Assembly (NCBI GenBank): GCA_029721515.1
Contig: CM056554.1
Location: forward strand, 23,747,488 to 23,811,487
Direction of reading: 5' to 3'
Length of the DNA: 64,000 nucleotides
Source of the DNA: Synanceia verrucosa
Taxonomy: Eukaryota > Chordata > Actinopteri > Perciformes > Synanceiidae
Each line of letters begins with the position of its first letter. Within the stretch, counting starts at the first letter, position 1. Under the pieces are notes generated by a model that was given only the letters and a program-made list of their open reading frames with translations, ran no database searches and was not told the DNA's origin. Shown here in pieces: positions 36,010-46,656 of this stretch. The translations under genes and the position numbers were made by a program.

Positions 36010-37150
36010 GTTGATTCTTTGTAATAAACAAGAAGATCCGAGTCCTGTCCAGTAGAGGCGAAGCTTCGGCAGGGAGAGGACTTTATTTTAATGAATACAC
36101 CAAGTGGCCAATCACATACGAGGACAGACTAGGATCATACCATTATGTGAAAGAGGGAAGGGGGACAGACAGCGAGTGTAGTGGAGCATGCCACGTTCAG
36201 ACAGAGCGACAGGGGTATCAGATTAAACACAAAACCAAAGTGAAGAAATGAGGAAAAAGTGAAGAGCAACAACATCCGGCTGCATTTCAATGATACTGGA
36301 ACCTGAAAATCTGAGTGCAGAATGTGGAAAATGACAAAAATATCCATCAGAGCAGGTCAACAACAAACCTGCACTAAAGACTTTTATCTAAAGTGTCATC
36401 ATGTTAAAACTGGGTTTTATTAATTTGATCTGTTTCCAGTTGTTCATTTAGGTTTGATTAAAGTGTTCAACAACAGTAACTGAATATTTCTTTTTGTAAC
36501 AACAAAACGCATTAAAAAGGTTTTAATGAAAACCCTGAAGGGAAATTTACTAACCAACACACAAACCATTCATAATTGCTAAAATAGGCTAAGATAGAAG
36601 GTTCTGAGTAATACTAAATGAAGAGTTGCTCTTCTCAAGGGGTTGAGGTAAAAGATACAAATCTCTGAAGCGCTGGACTTCCCATCAATCCTCTGAGCCA
36701 CAGGAGCTGCACAGGAGGAGGGTGAGACAACCGCATTAATGATCATCCAAAATACAAAATACAAATTCTTAGACACATTTAAACAAAACAAAAAATTAAC
36801 AAGATCGTGACTTTTTCTGGTAACTAGTTACTTTTATAGTGGATTAATTCAGTTACTAACTCCATTTCTTTTGGGAGAAGTAACTAGTGACAATACCTAC
36901 TTACTTTTAAAGCCCCTCTGTGCAGTAATTACTCCCATCTAGCGGTGAGGTGGTGTACTGCACACAGTGAATATCATTCTTGAGCCCGCCCCTTCTCTCA
37001 GTGCTTGTTTCCTTCTACGGTTGCCAAGGGCGAACATTTGCGATATGGAGAGATTTCATCGAGATGGCAGCCGCAAATACAACTTCTACCAGCATTCTCT
37101 CAGATGATGAGGTCAGTGTTGCTAAACTGTTATTACTGTCATCTAGCATT
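36010..37150. other. No gene recognised; repeat-like end near 36900
   Basis: AAGCCCCTCTGTGCAGTAAT and CATCTAGCGGTGAGGTGGTG near 36910-36960 have the look of a known fish repeat, but I cannot place it. TAACTAGTTAC-type palindromic words lie near 36820-36890. Confidence 0.35.
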
Positions 37151-37959
37151 TTAGTCTGCCCAGGGCCATTTTTTGAAATGGGCGAAATGGGCCATCGCCC
37201 AGGGTAGCATCGTAGAAGAGGCGGCATCATGCACATCAGACAAAATTTTCACCAATCGGTTTTCTATTGCGGGGAGTAACTTGCTGCACAGGAGAGGGAG
37301 GGGCGGGCCGGCTCTCTGCTGGAGCGACCGGAAGAGGTATCTAAAGCTGGGCAGACACTGTGCGATATTTTCAATCTTTGTACTCAGCTCCAGCTCAAAC
37401 TGCAGGACTGAATCGTAGAGTTCACTAGTTCGCAGCTCAGGATTCACATGCTCACACTATACGGCCCGATGCTCTGATGAGACCTGTTCACACTCTACAT
37501 CCATACACGGCAAGTCGGACTCTTTTATTGGTCCATAGTTGCGGTGGAAACAGCACCTACTTTTCTGTTTTATTCCCCTGAAAGCTTTCCTTCCTGCCTC
37601 TCTTTCAGCTCCCTGTCATCAGATGACAGCACGGCTCAGTTGAAAAAACTCGTGCTTGTGGGGGTGCGCACTGGAGTGCTTATAGGCCTTGTTTGTGTGG
37701 GGCGAGAAGAGGGGAGATGAATGAGCATTATTGATTATATAAATTATTCATGCACAAACAGCTGTTAAACACAGAAATGTTATGTAAAAATAATAATAAT
37801 TGGATTAATGTCACTGCAGCAGCACTGGGAAGTCGGCGTTTGTGTTTGGTGCATTCACTTGTATGTGAATATTGGAATTTCCAAGCTCTGAGTCAGAATT
37901 TAGATCAGAACTCCCCGTGAAGTCGGATCTCCACCTCGGAAAGTCGGATTAATCTCTTC

Positions 37960-38125
37960 AACCAGAAATAGAATTCATGAATTCATGCTATCTGCTACAT
38001 GTTTTGTTGTAAGGCTGGAAGCGCTGGGAGCACAAATCATTGATGTTACATTGAGCTGTGCTCCAAGTTCCGACTTCCAGTGAACACAACATAAGGCAAA
38101 CTGTCACTCCCTAGGGTCCTAAAGA
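37960..38125 (+). repeat. Shared interspersed repeat, copy 3
   Basis: TAAGGCTGGAAGCGCTGGGA, TTCCGACTTCCAGTGAACAC and AGGGTCCTAAAGAGTAAC match the copies at 9.13 and 19.77 kb. More diverged, with a duplicated GAATTCAT. Confidence 0.75.
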
Positions 38126-38693
38126 GTAACTTTAGCAGTTTGTGGTGTTGATCATCAGACCATGATCTAGTATGTCTACCACGATAAAGCCCAAACAAAA
38201 ACAACTTATTGAGTATAATAGTAATAATAATAATAATACATTCATATATTGATGATGAACATGATTAAAGCCTAAATTACACAAAAATAATTAATTGAGG
38301 TATCGAAAAACTATTTTATAATATTTTAGAACTGTATCGAAATTGGCATTGTATCAAAAAATTTTGAACGACACCCAGCACTCGTGCTGTGTGTATGGTT
38401 TTTTTTTTGGTTCGGGGGGCACAGGAGGTGTTCGCCCAGGGCACCAAATAGGCTAGGACCGCCACTGAGTCCGTCAGATAAAAAGTTGCGCTCTCAGGTA
38501 AAAGGTAAAAAACAGAAAAGATGTTTTACCTGGTTGTCCCTCCCAGGGCCTGTAGTTTCAAGATGGTGACACAACATGGCAACCTGCATTGGCTACACCA
38601 AAGCAATGTACAGTATATATAAATGGCAAATATAAAGTCTGTCATGACACTTCAGTTTTTTTGTGGAGGTAATTACTCCTGAATGAGGTAATA

Positions 38694-39037
38694 CACCCAT
38701 CCATTTTCTACCGTTTATCTACATAGGATCTTGGGGGGCTGGAGCCTATCTCAGGTGTTTGTGGAGGGCAGGGTACACCCTGGACAAGTCGCCACCTCAT
38801 CGCAGGGCACATAGAGACAGACAACCACTCAAACTCACATTCAGACCTACGGTCAATTTAAATTAGCCAATCAACCTATTTTTTGGATTGTGGGAGGAAG
38901 CCTGAGTACCCGGAGAGAACCCATGCAGACACGGGGAGAGGCCCCGGGCCGGGATTTGAACCCAGTACCTTCTTGCTGTAAGGCGACAGTGCTAACCACT
39001 AAACCACACTACACCACCGTGCCACCCCGAGGTAATA
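38694..39037 (-). mobile_element. tRNA-derived SINE, copy 4, with 9-bp target duplication
   Basis: GAGGTAATA flanks the element at 38685-38693 and 39029-39037. The (GGAT) tail is short, and the head ends GGGGTGGCACGGTGGTGTAG at 39028. It lacks the GCATGT portion of the body near 38880 seen in other copies. Confidence 0.92.
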
Positions 39038-39039
39038 AT

Positions 39040-40339
39040 AAAACTGTTAGAGTCAGAGTAAAGTGCCCAACCCCGGTCATCAGTGCCACTGGGTTGCATT
39101 CAGCAGGTCCTCCAGTGTGGACAGATGCAGACCTGGCTTTGCTGCCTCATAGACCCTATACTGACACCATGCTGCTGGAGGGAAGGGAGGCACGGCAGAA
39201 CCAGGACTGGGCGTTCAGACTGTTAGGCCCTGCTGCAGTTCCTCAAAGCTTCTTTAAGAGTTACATTAGTTCACAAGTTAGTCCCCATAAACAGTTGCAA
39301 AAACTGCATGTTACATATAAAAAATACCCTACTGCCCTCTACACTATTAAAAGGTCAACAAAGATCAGTGTTTGGGAGAGGGGGATCGACTCTTCCCTTC
39401 TCTTACTTTATCAGAGACCTGCCCATGGGCTGTGTCCCCAGACCCCATGGAGTCATGACTAAATGTGATGCTGCTGAGTGCTGCGAATGTGCCCTCAGCT
39501 GAGATCTCCACAAAAGAGAGTCCGTTGTCGAGGCGCTCGACTGTGGCTGTCAAACAATGGAGCTCTGTTCCAAATATGTTGTTTGTCACATCGCCTGCCT
39601 TTAACTCGTCAATGCCGCCCTTGTTCCGCTTGATTTCAACTTTATCCTACATCTTACTCACATGTACAGCATGTTGAGTGTCAGCGAGCTTAACAATAGC
39701 TCAGCATTTGTCGCAATGTTTTGGCTGACGGAGATTAAATAAAATGTTCTCTCCGAGTATTCTCTTTCTAAATGTACAGTAAAAATTCAAACTAATTAAA
39801 TTAAATACAAAAATCTAGCACTGTATTAATATTAAAATTGTGAACTATTGAGGATTCATTAACTGACATTTTACTAATTATTGTTTTTTAAATACCAACA
39901 ATGTCTTGAAGCCCAGCACACACTGAGGCCATAAAACTTTATCTCTATGATAGCAACAAATTAATATGCATGTTTCTTCCATGCTAGGGCTGTTGGGAAA
40001 TGGGACACTGATGATTGCCTACATTCAAAGAAAGAAAAAAAAGGCAAATTCATGTTCATTCATGTTTGGTGTCATTCCTGAGCTTACTGGAGATAATATA
40101 TTATTCATTTCTGCTTACAATCGTTAAAACGCTTTGGCGTCAAAGAAATAAGGTCTATCTAAGATAGACTATCTAAGAGCTATCTCCAGCAGAATCCATC
40201 CTGCACATTGTGCGTGTGATTAAATAACAGGGAAGCGGACTTGTAGCTCCACAGTTGCCAACCTTTCTCCTCCAGCGGTCGCTTCTCTGGGGGAAACAAA
40301 GATTTACACTCGATTTAGTAGAAAAATCAACTTCCTCAT
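39040..40339. other. klf6 upstream DNA, no gene confirmed
   Basis: No repeat recognised. A plus-strand frame of 190 codons (38890-39462) begins inside SINE copy 4 and runs into this region, so it cannot be taken as a gene. Distal control elements of klf6 could lie here but none is directly visible. Confidence 0.4.
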
Positions 40340-40787
40340 TTTGGTTCGACAGGACTTCGGCTTATATAGTGTTCTAAAAATAGCGCTGCTTTAGCCCAAT
40401 GGGAGCGGGAGTTGCGCCTCGGCGCTGACCAATCACAGCAGGGAGGACGGGTCGGCTCGTCTCACCATTGGCCTGTGTTGGCCTGGTAGGCGGGCGATGT
40501 GCTCCTGCGAGCCTATTGGTAGAAGCTGCCGAAACGTAATGTAATCACACGGGGGTGGGTTGGTCTGTAATTTTGAATCGGGGGGAAGTTTACAGTGCAC
40601 TGACAGACTTTTGGAGAGTTCGGTGTTTTGCGCTTTTGGTGCGTCACACACTCACAAAACAGAAAACCGTCAGTGGGATTCCACACCGGTATCCATGCGA
40701 AAATATCCCAGACTACCAGCGTCTTCTCTGCTGTTTCTCCCCGAGCTTTAAATTCGCTTCCTCTCGTGACAGCGTCTCAGGCGTGAA
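40340..40787 (+). promoter_or_regulatory. klf6: klf6 proximal promoter and 5' UTR
   Basis: CpG-bearing, GC-richer sequence directly upstream of the klf6 ATG. Four CCAAT-type NF-Y boxes lie within 125 bp: CCAAT at 40396 and 40429, and inverted ATTGG at 40467 and 40515. CTAAAAATAG at 40374-40383 fits the MEF2 consensus YTAWWWWTAR exactly, and a TTATATAG run sits at 40362. I infer that transcription starts between about 40540 and 40780; no start site is directly visible. Confidence 0.6.
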
Positions 40788-40889
40788 ATGGATGTAATCC
40801 CTATGTGTAGCATCTTCCAGGAGCTCCAAATTGTGCACGACACCGGATACTTTTCAGCTTTACCATCTCTGGAAGAGTACTGGCAGCAG
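40788..40889 (+). CDS. klf6: klf6 coding exon 1
   Basis: Encodes residues 1-34, ending EEYWQQ. The ATG at 40788 is chosen because the KLF6/KLF7 family N-terminus begins exactly there. The donor CAG|GTAAAG follows 40889 and leaves phase 0. The open frame continues to 41012 only as intron read-through. Confidence 0.96.
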
Positions 40890-43800
40890 GTAAAGATCCG
40901 TCCTACCATATGCAGCTGTCTGACAGTCTCTCCGTGTGCAATCAAACCGTTCTTTGCACAGTCGAAGTATTTGTGGAATGTGCGTAATTTGGGGGAACTT
41001 GCTCTCCAGTGACAGCTGCTTGTGGACGTGCGCAACAGCGTATTCTCCATTTCAAGTTGCCGTGGTTTTTAGGGAAGTGATGCAAGTTGCGTTACTGATA
41101 AAATTCTCCAGCACTGTGCGGCGTATGGTGACTTTAATGTGTGCGCTCATGTTTGGTTTTTGTTTAAATATTAGGACTACTACAACATACTTATAGTCAT
41201 TTTGAAGCGACTTTCTTTTAGCATTCTTGTAGATGTGACGTTAACTGTTGGACAGAATGCTGGACAAAATAAAGTAAAAAAAACAACAAAAACAAGACGT
41301 TTTGCAGATTTAACGACTCAGTAGCGAGACGTGCGTTTTTGCGCGTAACAGCCCCTCTCCTCCACTCTCTCTCTCTCATACTCTCTCTCTCTCTCTCTCT
41401 CTCTGTGCTCGTTTTTGCTCTGTCACACACAGATTACAGAGTGACAAACTGGTTTCTTTTCCAATCTGTCAGGATAAAACGTGACAGACAGTCACACCAG
41501 TGGGGTTTTGATCTGGAAACGAGGGGAGCTGCTTGTTGTTCGGTTTTGGCAAATGAAATGAAATTGGCAACACGCTTCCAGCTCCCTTCTAGCTCTCCCC
41601 TGTCTATCATTCAGGCTTCGGGCCAAGTCGCCCTCCCAGGCATTTAAAACTCGCCTGGTATTCATGCAGCACTACTGACAAGAAGCACTCTGTCTGTAGC
41701 CTGTATCTCTGTCATCTTAGACATAAAGTGTGTTTGTGATAAGTTACACGATTTTTATTGACACCCATCAGTCTTTGTTGAAGTTTTTAATCCATTATGA
41801 TGCTGCTTTGTTGTTGATGTTTGTCATTGTGTTATTCTAACAAGGGTTTCTATAAAATCTATCATATTTTTCTCTTTTAATCCAAGGATGCAGCTCTTGC
41901 TGCAGCCAAAGAAGGATATTCCCACAGGACTGTCCCCCATTCACTGACTAACACTCATATACTATACAGCTGATTTAATAGATAATAATAATAATAATAA
42001 TAATGGACATAATAATAATAGACATATCTATCTATCTTCACAAAGAAATGAAACTTTAAATTTCATATTACCAAAGCTCATTTGTTTCTTAAAATAAGTC
42101 ATTTAGCATTAAGGAAGCACAGAAAACCACTAATTAGTAGGGGTGGGTATTGGCAAGGACTTCATGATACGATACCTATCATGATACTTGAGTCACGATA
42201 CAATACATTATTGCGATATTGTGATATTTTAATTTTTATTTCAATGTATGGAAATTAGTCCAAAACATTACTTTCTTTGGGGGTAAAAAAATTCGATTTT
42301 AAGAAATTAAAAATCAATATTATATCAAAAGAAAAAGTATCGCAATATGTTGCCATATCAATATTTTTCCCACCCCTACTAATTAGTTAGTGAAATCTTA
42401 GTCAACTAAGCCAAAAATGACAACGACATAGAGCTGTGCGGTATTATGATATATATCGTAATGCAGTATAAAAATGTCTATTGTACGAAATAAGCCTCTG
42501 TTGTTTTTATCGTAATTTTAACGTGTAGCTACTTAGTTAGCTCTGTTGCTACGCTAGCATAAACGTTACTCTGGTTGTGGTTTAGGTATGCCGTGTAAAG
42601 TACACCTCAGCGTCGGAATGACTGCTGGATAATCCAGATGTATCATGCGAGTTAAAAACGTGTATTGTATGAAGCATAGACATAATAGTATGACGGCTAC
42701 TGTAACCGCAGCAACGCTACTGCTTTGTGGTAGCATGTTTACATCACCCGTAAGGACAGGTTTGCGGCAGTTCTCACCCGGAAGTAAACAGAGATAAAGC
42801 AACATGGAGGACGCCGTGTTGGGTGTGAATGATTTATTATCACTGAAAACACATCTTTATTACCAGCCAAATTTTATAATAAAATACATTGCAAACAAAG
42901 CCGGACTTCCGGTCGTTGTCAAAGTAAGCCTTCAGAATAAAAGCATATAAGGGATTATGCCACAGAGGAGACGGAGGAGAGCGCAATGGAAAGTAAAAAC
43001 ACTTCAGAAAAAAACACTATATCGGAATATATATCGTTATCGAAATATAAACTTGGCTATACCAGGATATAGAATTTTATACATATGGCACAGCCCTATA
43101 GTGTCATAGTCATATTTTAGAGGCTTGAAGAGAACAAACCAAAAAAAACACATGAAAACATAATATGTAGGAAAATTATCAAGCTGCTCTACTCACGTGT
43201 ATTATTCTAAAGAAATAAGTGTAAACTGTGATGTGCTTCATTGGGAAGCTGCACAGCACTCTGGCCTGTGTGCTCACTGACTGTAGTGGATTGAGGAAGT
43301 GCTCTCTCACTTCCTGTTCACAAAAAAAAAAAATACAGGACCCACAATCCACGGTGGCTCTTGCAGTATTCATACCATCTTATGGACCCCTGTGAACCAG
43401 ACCTCCCTCCTCTTGGTCCCTGGTGTGCTATGTTATTTCTAGTGTTGCCTCCAAATGCATTATTAAATACACATTATGTTGAATAATTGATCAATTTAAA
43501 AGATCTACAAGCACTTTCCTAACCCAACACAGGAGCTCTGTAGCATATGCAAATTTCATGACCGACCTCCAAAGCACACACACAACTGTGCATGCAGCCA
43601 TGAGTAAGAGTACCTTGTTCTTGCATGCTCTCAGAGCTAAATGTGGTGTTGGTAATCTGCCTTGATGTGGCCTCAGAGGGCACCCTTACTTGACTATTCT
43701 CTGCATAGGACATTGCGTTGTTCCTGCAGGCAGGAAGGAAGCGCTAACGTTGGTGTTACAACGTCACAGCATTTCCCCTTGTGCTCCTGCTGCTGCTAAG

Positions 43801-46194
43801 AATGAACACTGTAGAGGATAACACCAACATTTCCCCTCGAAAAAAAACAAAACAAAACAATCAGCTTGTTTTTGGTGTTGAAGAAAAGGATTACGTTACA
43901 GGCCTCTAGCCCTGTGCCCCCGTGAACTCACTGCTATCTTGTCTTCCTTTGACACAGACATGCCTTGAGCTGGAGAGGTACCTCCAGAGCGAGCCTCTGG
44001 ATCTAAAGTTTGAGAACCGGGAGGACCTGTGGAGCAAGCTAATGCTCGCCTGTGGGGACAAGTCGGACCCAAAGATCCCCCACATCAAAGAAGAGGAGGA
44101 TAATCAGGACAGCCAGCTCATAGACACCGCCGGTTTCAATTCTGACGCCAGCAGTGAGGCCTCGGACATCTCCGAGGAGCTCTCCCCGACCCTTGACTTC
44201 CCCTCCCATTCTTTGACGGACATTCTGGGAGACAGCAGTGAAGACCTGGGCTCTGCCATCATCAGCACGCCGCCATCATCACCGGAACTGGGCAAGGAGG
44301 GATCTGTTGGCTACAGTGGGATACAGGCTGTGCTGCACTCGCCTGGGAAAATAAGGACAGGGGAGAGGTCAGGGGTCATCAGCGAGGAGGCGTCGCCTGA
44401 CGGCAGGAGGCGGGTGCACCGCTGTCACTTCAATGGATGCAGGAAGGTGTACACCAAGAGCTCCCACCTGAAAGCACACCAGCGCACACACACAGGTGAA
44501 GATGCTTCACACAAATGTCATGAGATGATGGGGGAGGTGGAGTGGAATATTGTCCTGACAAGTTGTTATTACATGTGATTTTTAAACCTTTGTGTTGAAA
44601 AGTAAAACTTAGCCAACTCATCTGAAGAATTGAACGTGTGAGCGCAGCTACCTCCAATTGCACAAAAGGCTCCCATGAACTTTGAATAAATTGTCAGAGG
44701 GAATGTCAGCAGGAAGGTAAGGGGAGAGGATGTGGATCCTGACAACATACCAGTTCTCAGATTTCACCATGGGAACAAACTCACTAGTTTGCATTCACAG
44801 TAAAATAAAAAAGAACAAATTATGGGAATGTGACCTTTGCAGTGTTTTGTCTTGGGTTCAAATGTGAACTATTTCCCCAGTCACCTTTGACCTTTGCCTG
44901 GCTGCTTGCAGCTGTGCTGCCCATTAGCAGAGGAAGTCACATTCCTGGCATCCCTCCCTGACCATGTTAGCCACATGGTTAATGGCACCATTAAGAACTG
45001 GCTCTGTTTCTTCCTGCATTACATAAGCCGTCTACTCCAGCAGCTCCTTAAAGCTGCATGCCACAAGGCTCTTTTTCCTTTTCAGCTTGAAGTATTTGGC
45101 TCAGTCTGCTTAGAGTCTGTGTAAATACGAATAAAATAGAAAATATGAGCTACATTAACATAATACTTTTACTACTATAAGTCTTGCGTTATCACAGGGC
45201 AAACAATGAAATGGATACAAAGGAAATATTCAGTGGATAAGATAAGTAATTTGAGTAACACTGTGGTGTCTTTAAAACTAGTGAAGGGTGAACCCTGGAC
45301 AAACAGGTTTCTGCAGGTTTTGTGACGGACAAAAGCTTTGAAATATTTCAGTGGCTTATGACAAAGAGTGATCCTCCTGGTGAATGTTGTCTGCAGGTGA
45401 GAAACCCTACAGGTGTTCATGGGAGGGCTGCGAGTGGCGCTTTGCACGAAGCGACGAGCTCACCAGACACTTCAGGAAGCACACCGGAGCGAAGCCATTC
45501 AAATGCAGTCACTGCGACAGGTGAGAGCACTGGACACTCAGTAGACATGAAGGCAACATGACTCCTTCAAAGCTGTAATTTCCCAGCGGTTACTTACTGA
45601 ATTTATTTTCTCTGTCAAACTCTCAGACCAAACGTGGTCATTGTTGAAACTGTAGAAAGACAAGCAAAGACGGTTTTTAATTTATTTTTTTTTTTTTTTG
45701 TTTTATTATGTCTGTTTAATTTCAGTCCATTTTTATGATAATCTGTCAGGTGTAATTGCTCCAGAGCATATAAATTCTATATATTCTACTATATATTCAC
45801 TTCAACATCCATCACATTAGGCATTATGCATTGCAGTGGAAATTAGCGTGTCCACCTGGGTGTCATGTTTCCATCACTGCTGATCAAGGCAGATGAATTC
45901 CTGCAGAACCTTTCTCACTGAAGACAAAAGACAGATATTAGTGGGTTGTTGTCCACCAGATATTTTTTTTTTTATAAAACAGAAAGCGCCTTGTTCCAGC
46001 GTTTTTGCCCATTTCGGTCATATTTTAAGACCCACATATTACTTTGTAGTATGAAAACACTGAATAGCTCAAATGAAAGAAGAGTATATTTCATCATGAA
46101 AAAACATTTGTTTTTACCTTGTTCTATTACTGTTTTATCAGAGGTAGAGTATATCTATGTATATATATGTAGACTTGTATTCTTATATATACTC

Positions 46195-46225
<31 letters not shown>

Positions 46226-46263
46226 TGTATACACGCATATATTTGTGTGTATACATATATATA

Positions 46264-46325
<62 letters not shown>

Positions 46326-46656
46326 CACGTACTGTATATATACACACAGATTCTGTTTGTTTTGTTCTCTAATCTCGATCGTCTCCATTTCTGCTTTGAT
46401 GTCTGAGGTCTGTGGCGTATATTGTCTCTTTATGTTCCGACTACAAATCCCAGAAGCCCCAACATTACTCACAGGCTGTCTGCTGCGGAAAAAACATAAT
46501 TACGTCGATGCCATTCAAAGAGTTAAATGACAGCAGTGCAGTTATGTGAAAATGTTTTAACTCTTCAACCCAACAGCTAAATGTCTCTGTTTACCCTTTC
46601 CTAGGTGTTTTTCCCGTTCTGACCACCTGGCACTGCACATGAAGAGGCATATCTAA
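40788..46656 (+). CDS. klf6: Kruppel-like factor 6, zinc-finger transcription factor (4 coding exons, complete)
   Basis: Joining 40788-40889, 43958-44495, 45397-45520 and 46605-46656 gives 816 nt, or 271 residues plus TAA. KLF6 is a nuclear factor that binds GC-box/CACCC DNA. Seen: the start block [20 protein letters not shown], typical of KLF6/KLF7; a serine-rich acidic middle (about 45-180) with TPPSSPEL; a basic run RRRVHR at 184-189; and three C-terminal C2H2 fingers with ligands C190/C195/H208/H212, C220/C225/H238/H242 and C250/C253/H266/H270. The protein ends one residue after the last ligand. Start residues MCS and the [16 protein letters not shown] linker favour KLF6 over KLF7. As I recall it, human KLF6 is 283 residues, so the fish middle domain is slightly shorter. 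All introns are GT-AG, and phases 0, 1 and 2 rejoin the frame exactly. Teleosts carry klf6a and klf6b; I cannot say which this is. Confidence 0.97.
42138..42378. mobile_element. hAT MITE with perfect 8-bp duplication, klf6 intron 1
   Basis: Ends TAGGGGTGGG and CCCACCCCTA. CTAATTAG occurs directly at both sides (42130-42137, 42379-42386). The interior is rich in GATACG/TATCGC words and has no coding capacity. The perfect duplication suggests a fairly recent insertion. Confidence 0.95.
42429..43098. mobile_element. Inverted-repeat element in klf6 intron 1
   Basis: Left TAGAGCTGTGCGGTAT and right ATGGCACAGCCCTA are imperfect inverted ends, followed inward by ATATATCG words on both sides. Resembles a hAT-type MITE of about 670 bp. 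No clean 8-bp duplication. Confidence 0.6.
43958..44495 (+). CDS. klf6: klf6 coding exon 2 (activation region and zinc finger 1)
   Basis: Starts after the acceptor GACACAG with [13 protein letters not shown], a block shared by KLF6 and KLF7, and encodes residues 35-213 plus the first base of G214. It carries an acidic/serine segment ([27 protein letters not shown]), the TPPSSPEL motif and all of zinc finger 1. The donor is ACAG|GTGAAG. The frame stays open into the intron to 44578, and that tail is not coding. Confidence 0.97.
45397..45520 (+). CDS. klf6: klf6 coding exon 3 (zinc finger 2, start of finger 3)
   Basis: Follows the acceptor CTGCAG at 45391-45396. It completes G214, then reads [20 protein letters not shown] and on to [10 protein letters not shown], where the last codon is split. 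The DNA-contact helix RSDELTR is intact. The donor is ACAG|GTGAGA. This exon lies in a different frame from its surrounding short open frames and would be missed by a simple ORF scan. Confidence 0.97.
45971..46526. mobile_element. TTAA-flanked piggyBac-like MITE, copy D, klf6 intron 3
   Basis: The right end CATTCAAAGAG is followed by TTAA at 46523-46526. The core (TTTTGTTCTCTAATCTCGAT near 46360) is inverted relative to copies A and C. The left end is lost near 45971. A TA/TG microsatellite of about 190 bp (46155-46347) interrupts it. It ends 79 bp before the exon 4 acceptor, apparently outside the splice signals. Confidence 0.82.
46155..46347. repeat. (TA)n/(TG)n microsatellite in klf6 intron 3
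   Basis: Alternating TATATA and TGTGTG tracts give Ile/Tyr/Val-rich frames that are not genes. Likely length-polymorphic. Confidence 0.95.
46605..46656 (+). CDS. klf6: klf6 coding exon 4 (zinc finger 3, stop)
   Basis: A 52-nt terminal coding exon after the acceptor TTTCCTAG. It completes R255 and encodes [16 protein letters not shown], then TAA at 46654-46656. The final residue is isoleucine, where my recollection of human KLF6 has leucine. Too short for an ORF track. Confidence 0.97.

Larger units (their letters stand above)
40890..43957 (+). other. klf6 intron 1 (3.07 kb)
   Basis: Phase 0, GT-AG. It contains a (TC)n tract near 41369-41404, an (AAT)n tract near 41985-42003, a complete 241-bp hAT MITE at 42138-42378 and a second larger inverted-repeat element at 42429-43098. 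Both insertions are more than 850 bp from the acceptor and over 1.2 kb from the donor. No other coding sequence was found. Confidence 0.85.

Noticed and set aside
38890..39462. 190-codon plus-strand frame
   Set aside because: It begins within the antisense SINE copy 4, and the unique remainder has no recognisable motif.
46155..46530. Long frames across klf6 intron 3
   Set aside because: Microsatellite and MITE sequence; not conserved between MITE copies and inside an intron.
40788..46656. KLF7 rather than KLF6
   Set aside because: The [16 protein letters not shown] start, the short acidic middle with SEELSP and the [13 protein letters not shown] linker fit KLF6. As I recall, KLF7 starts MDVLASYSIFQELQ and has a longer Ala/Val-rich middle.
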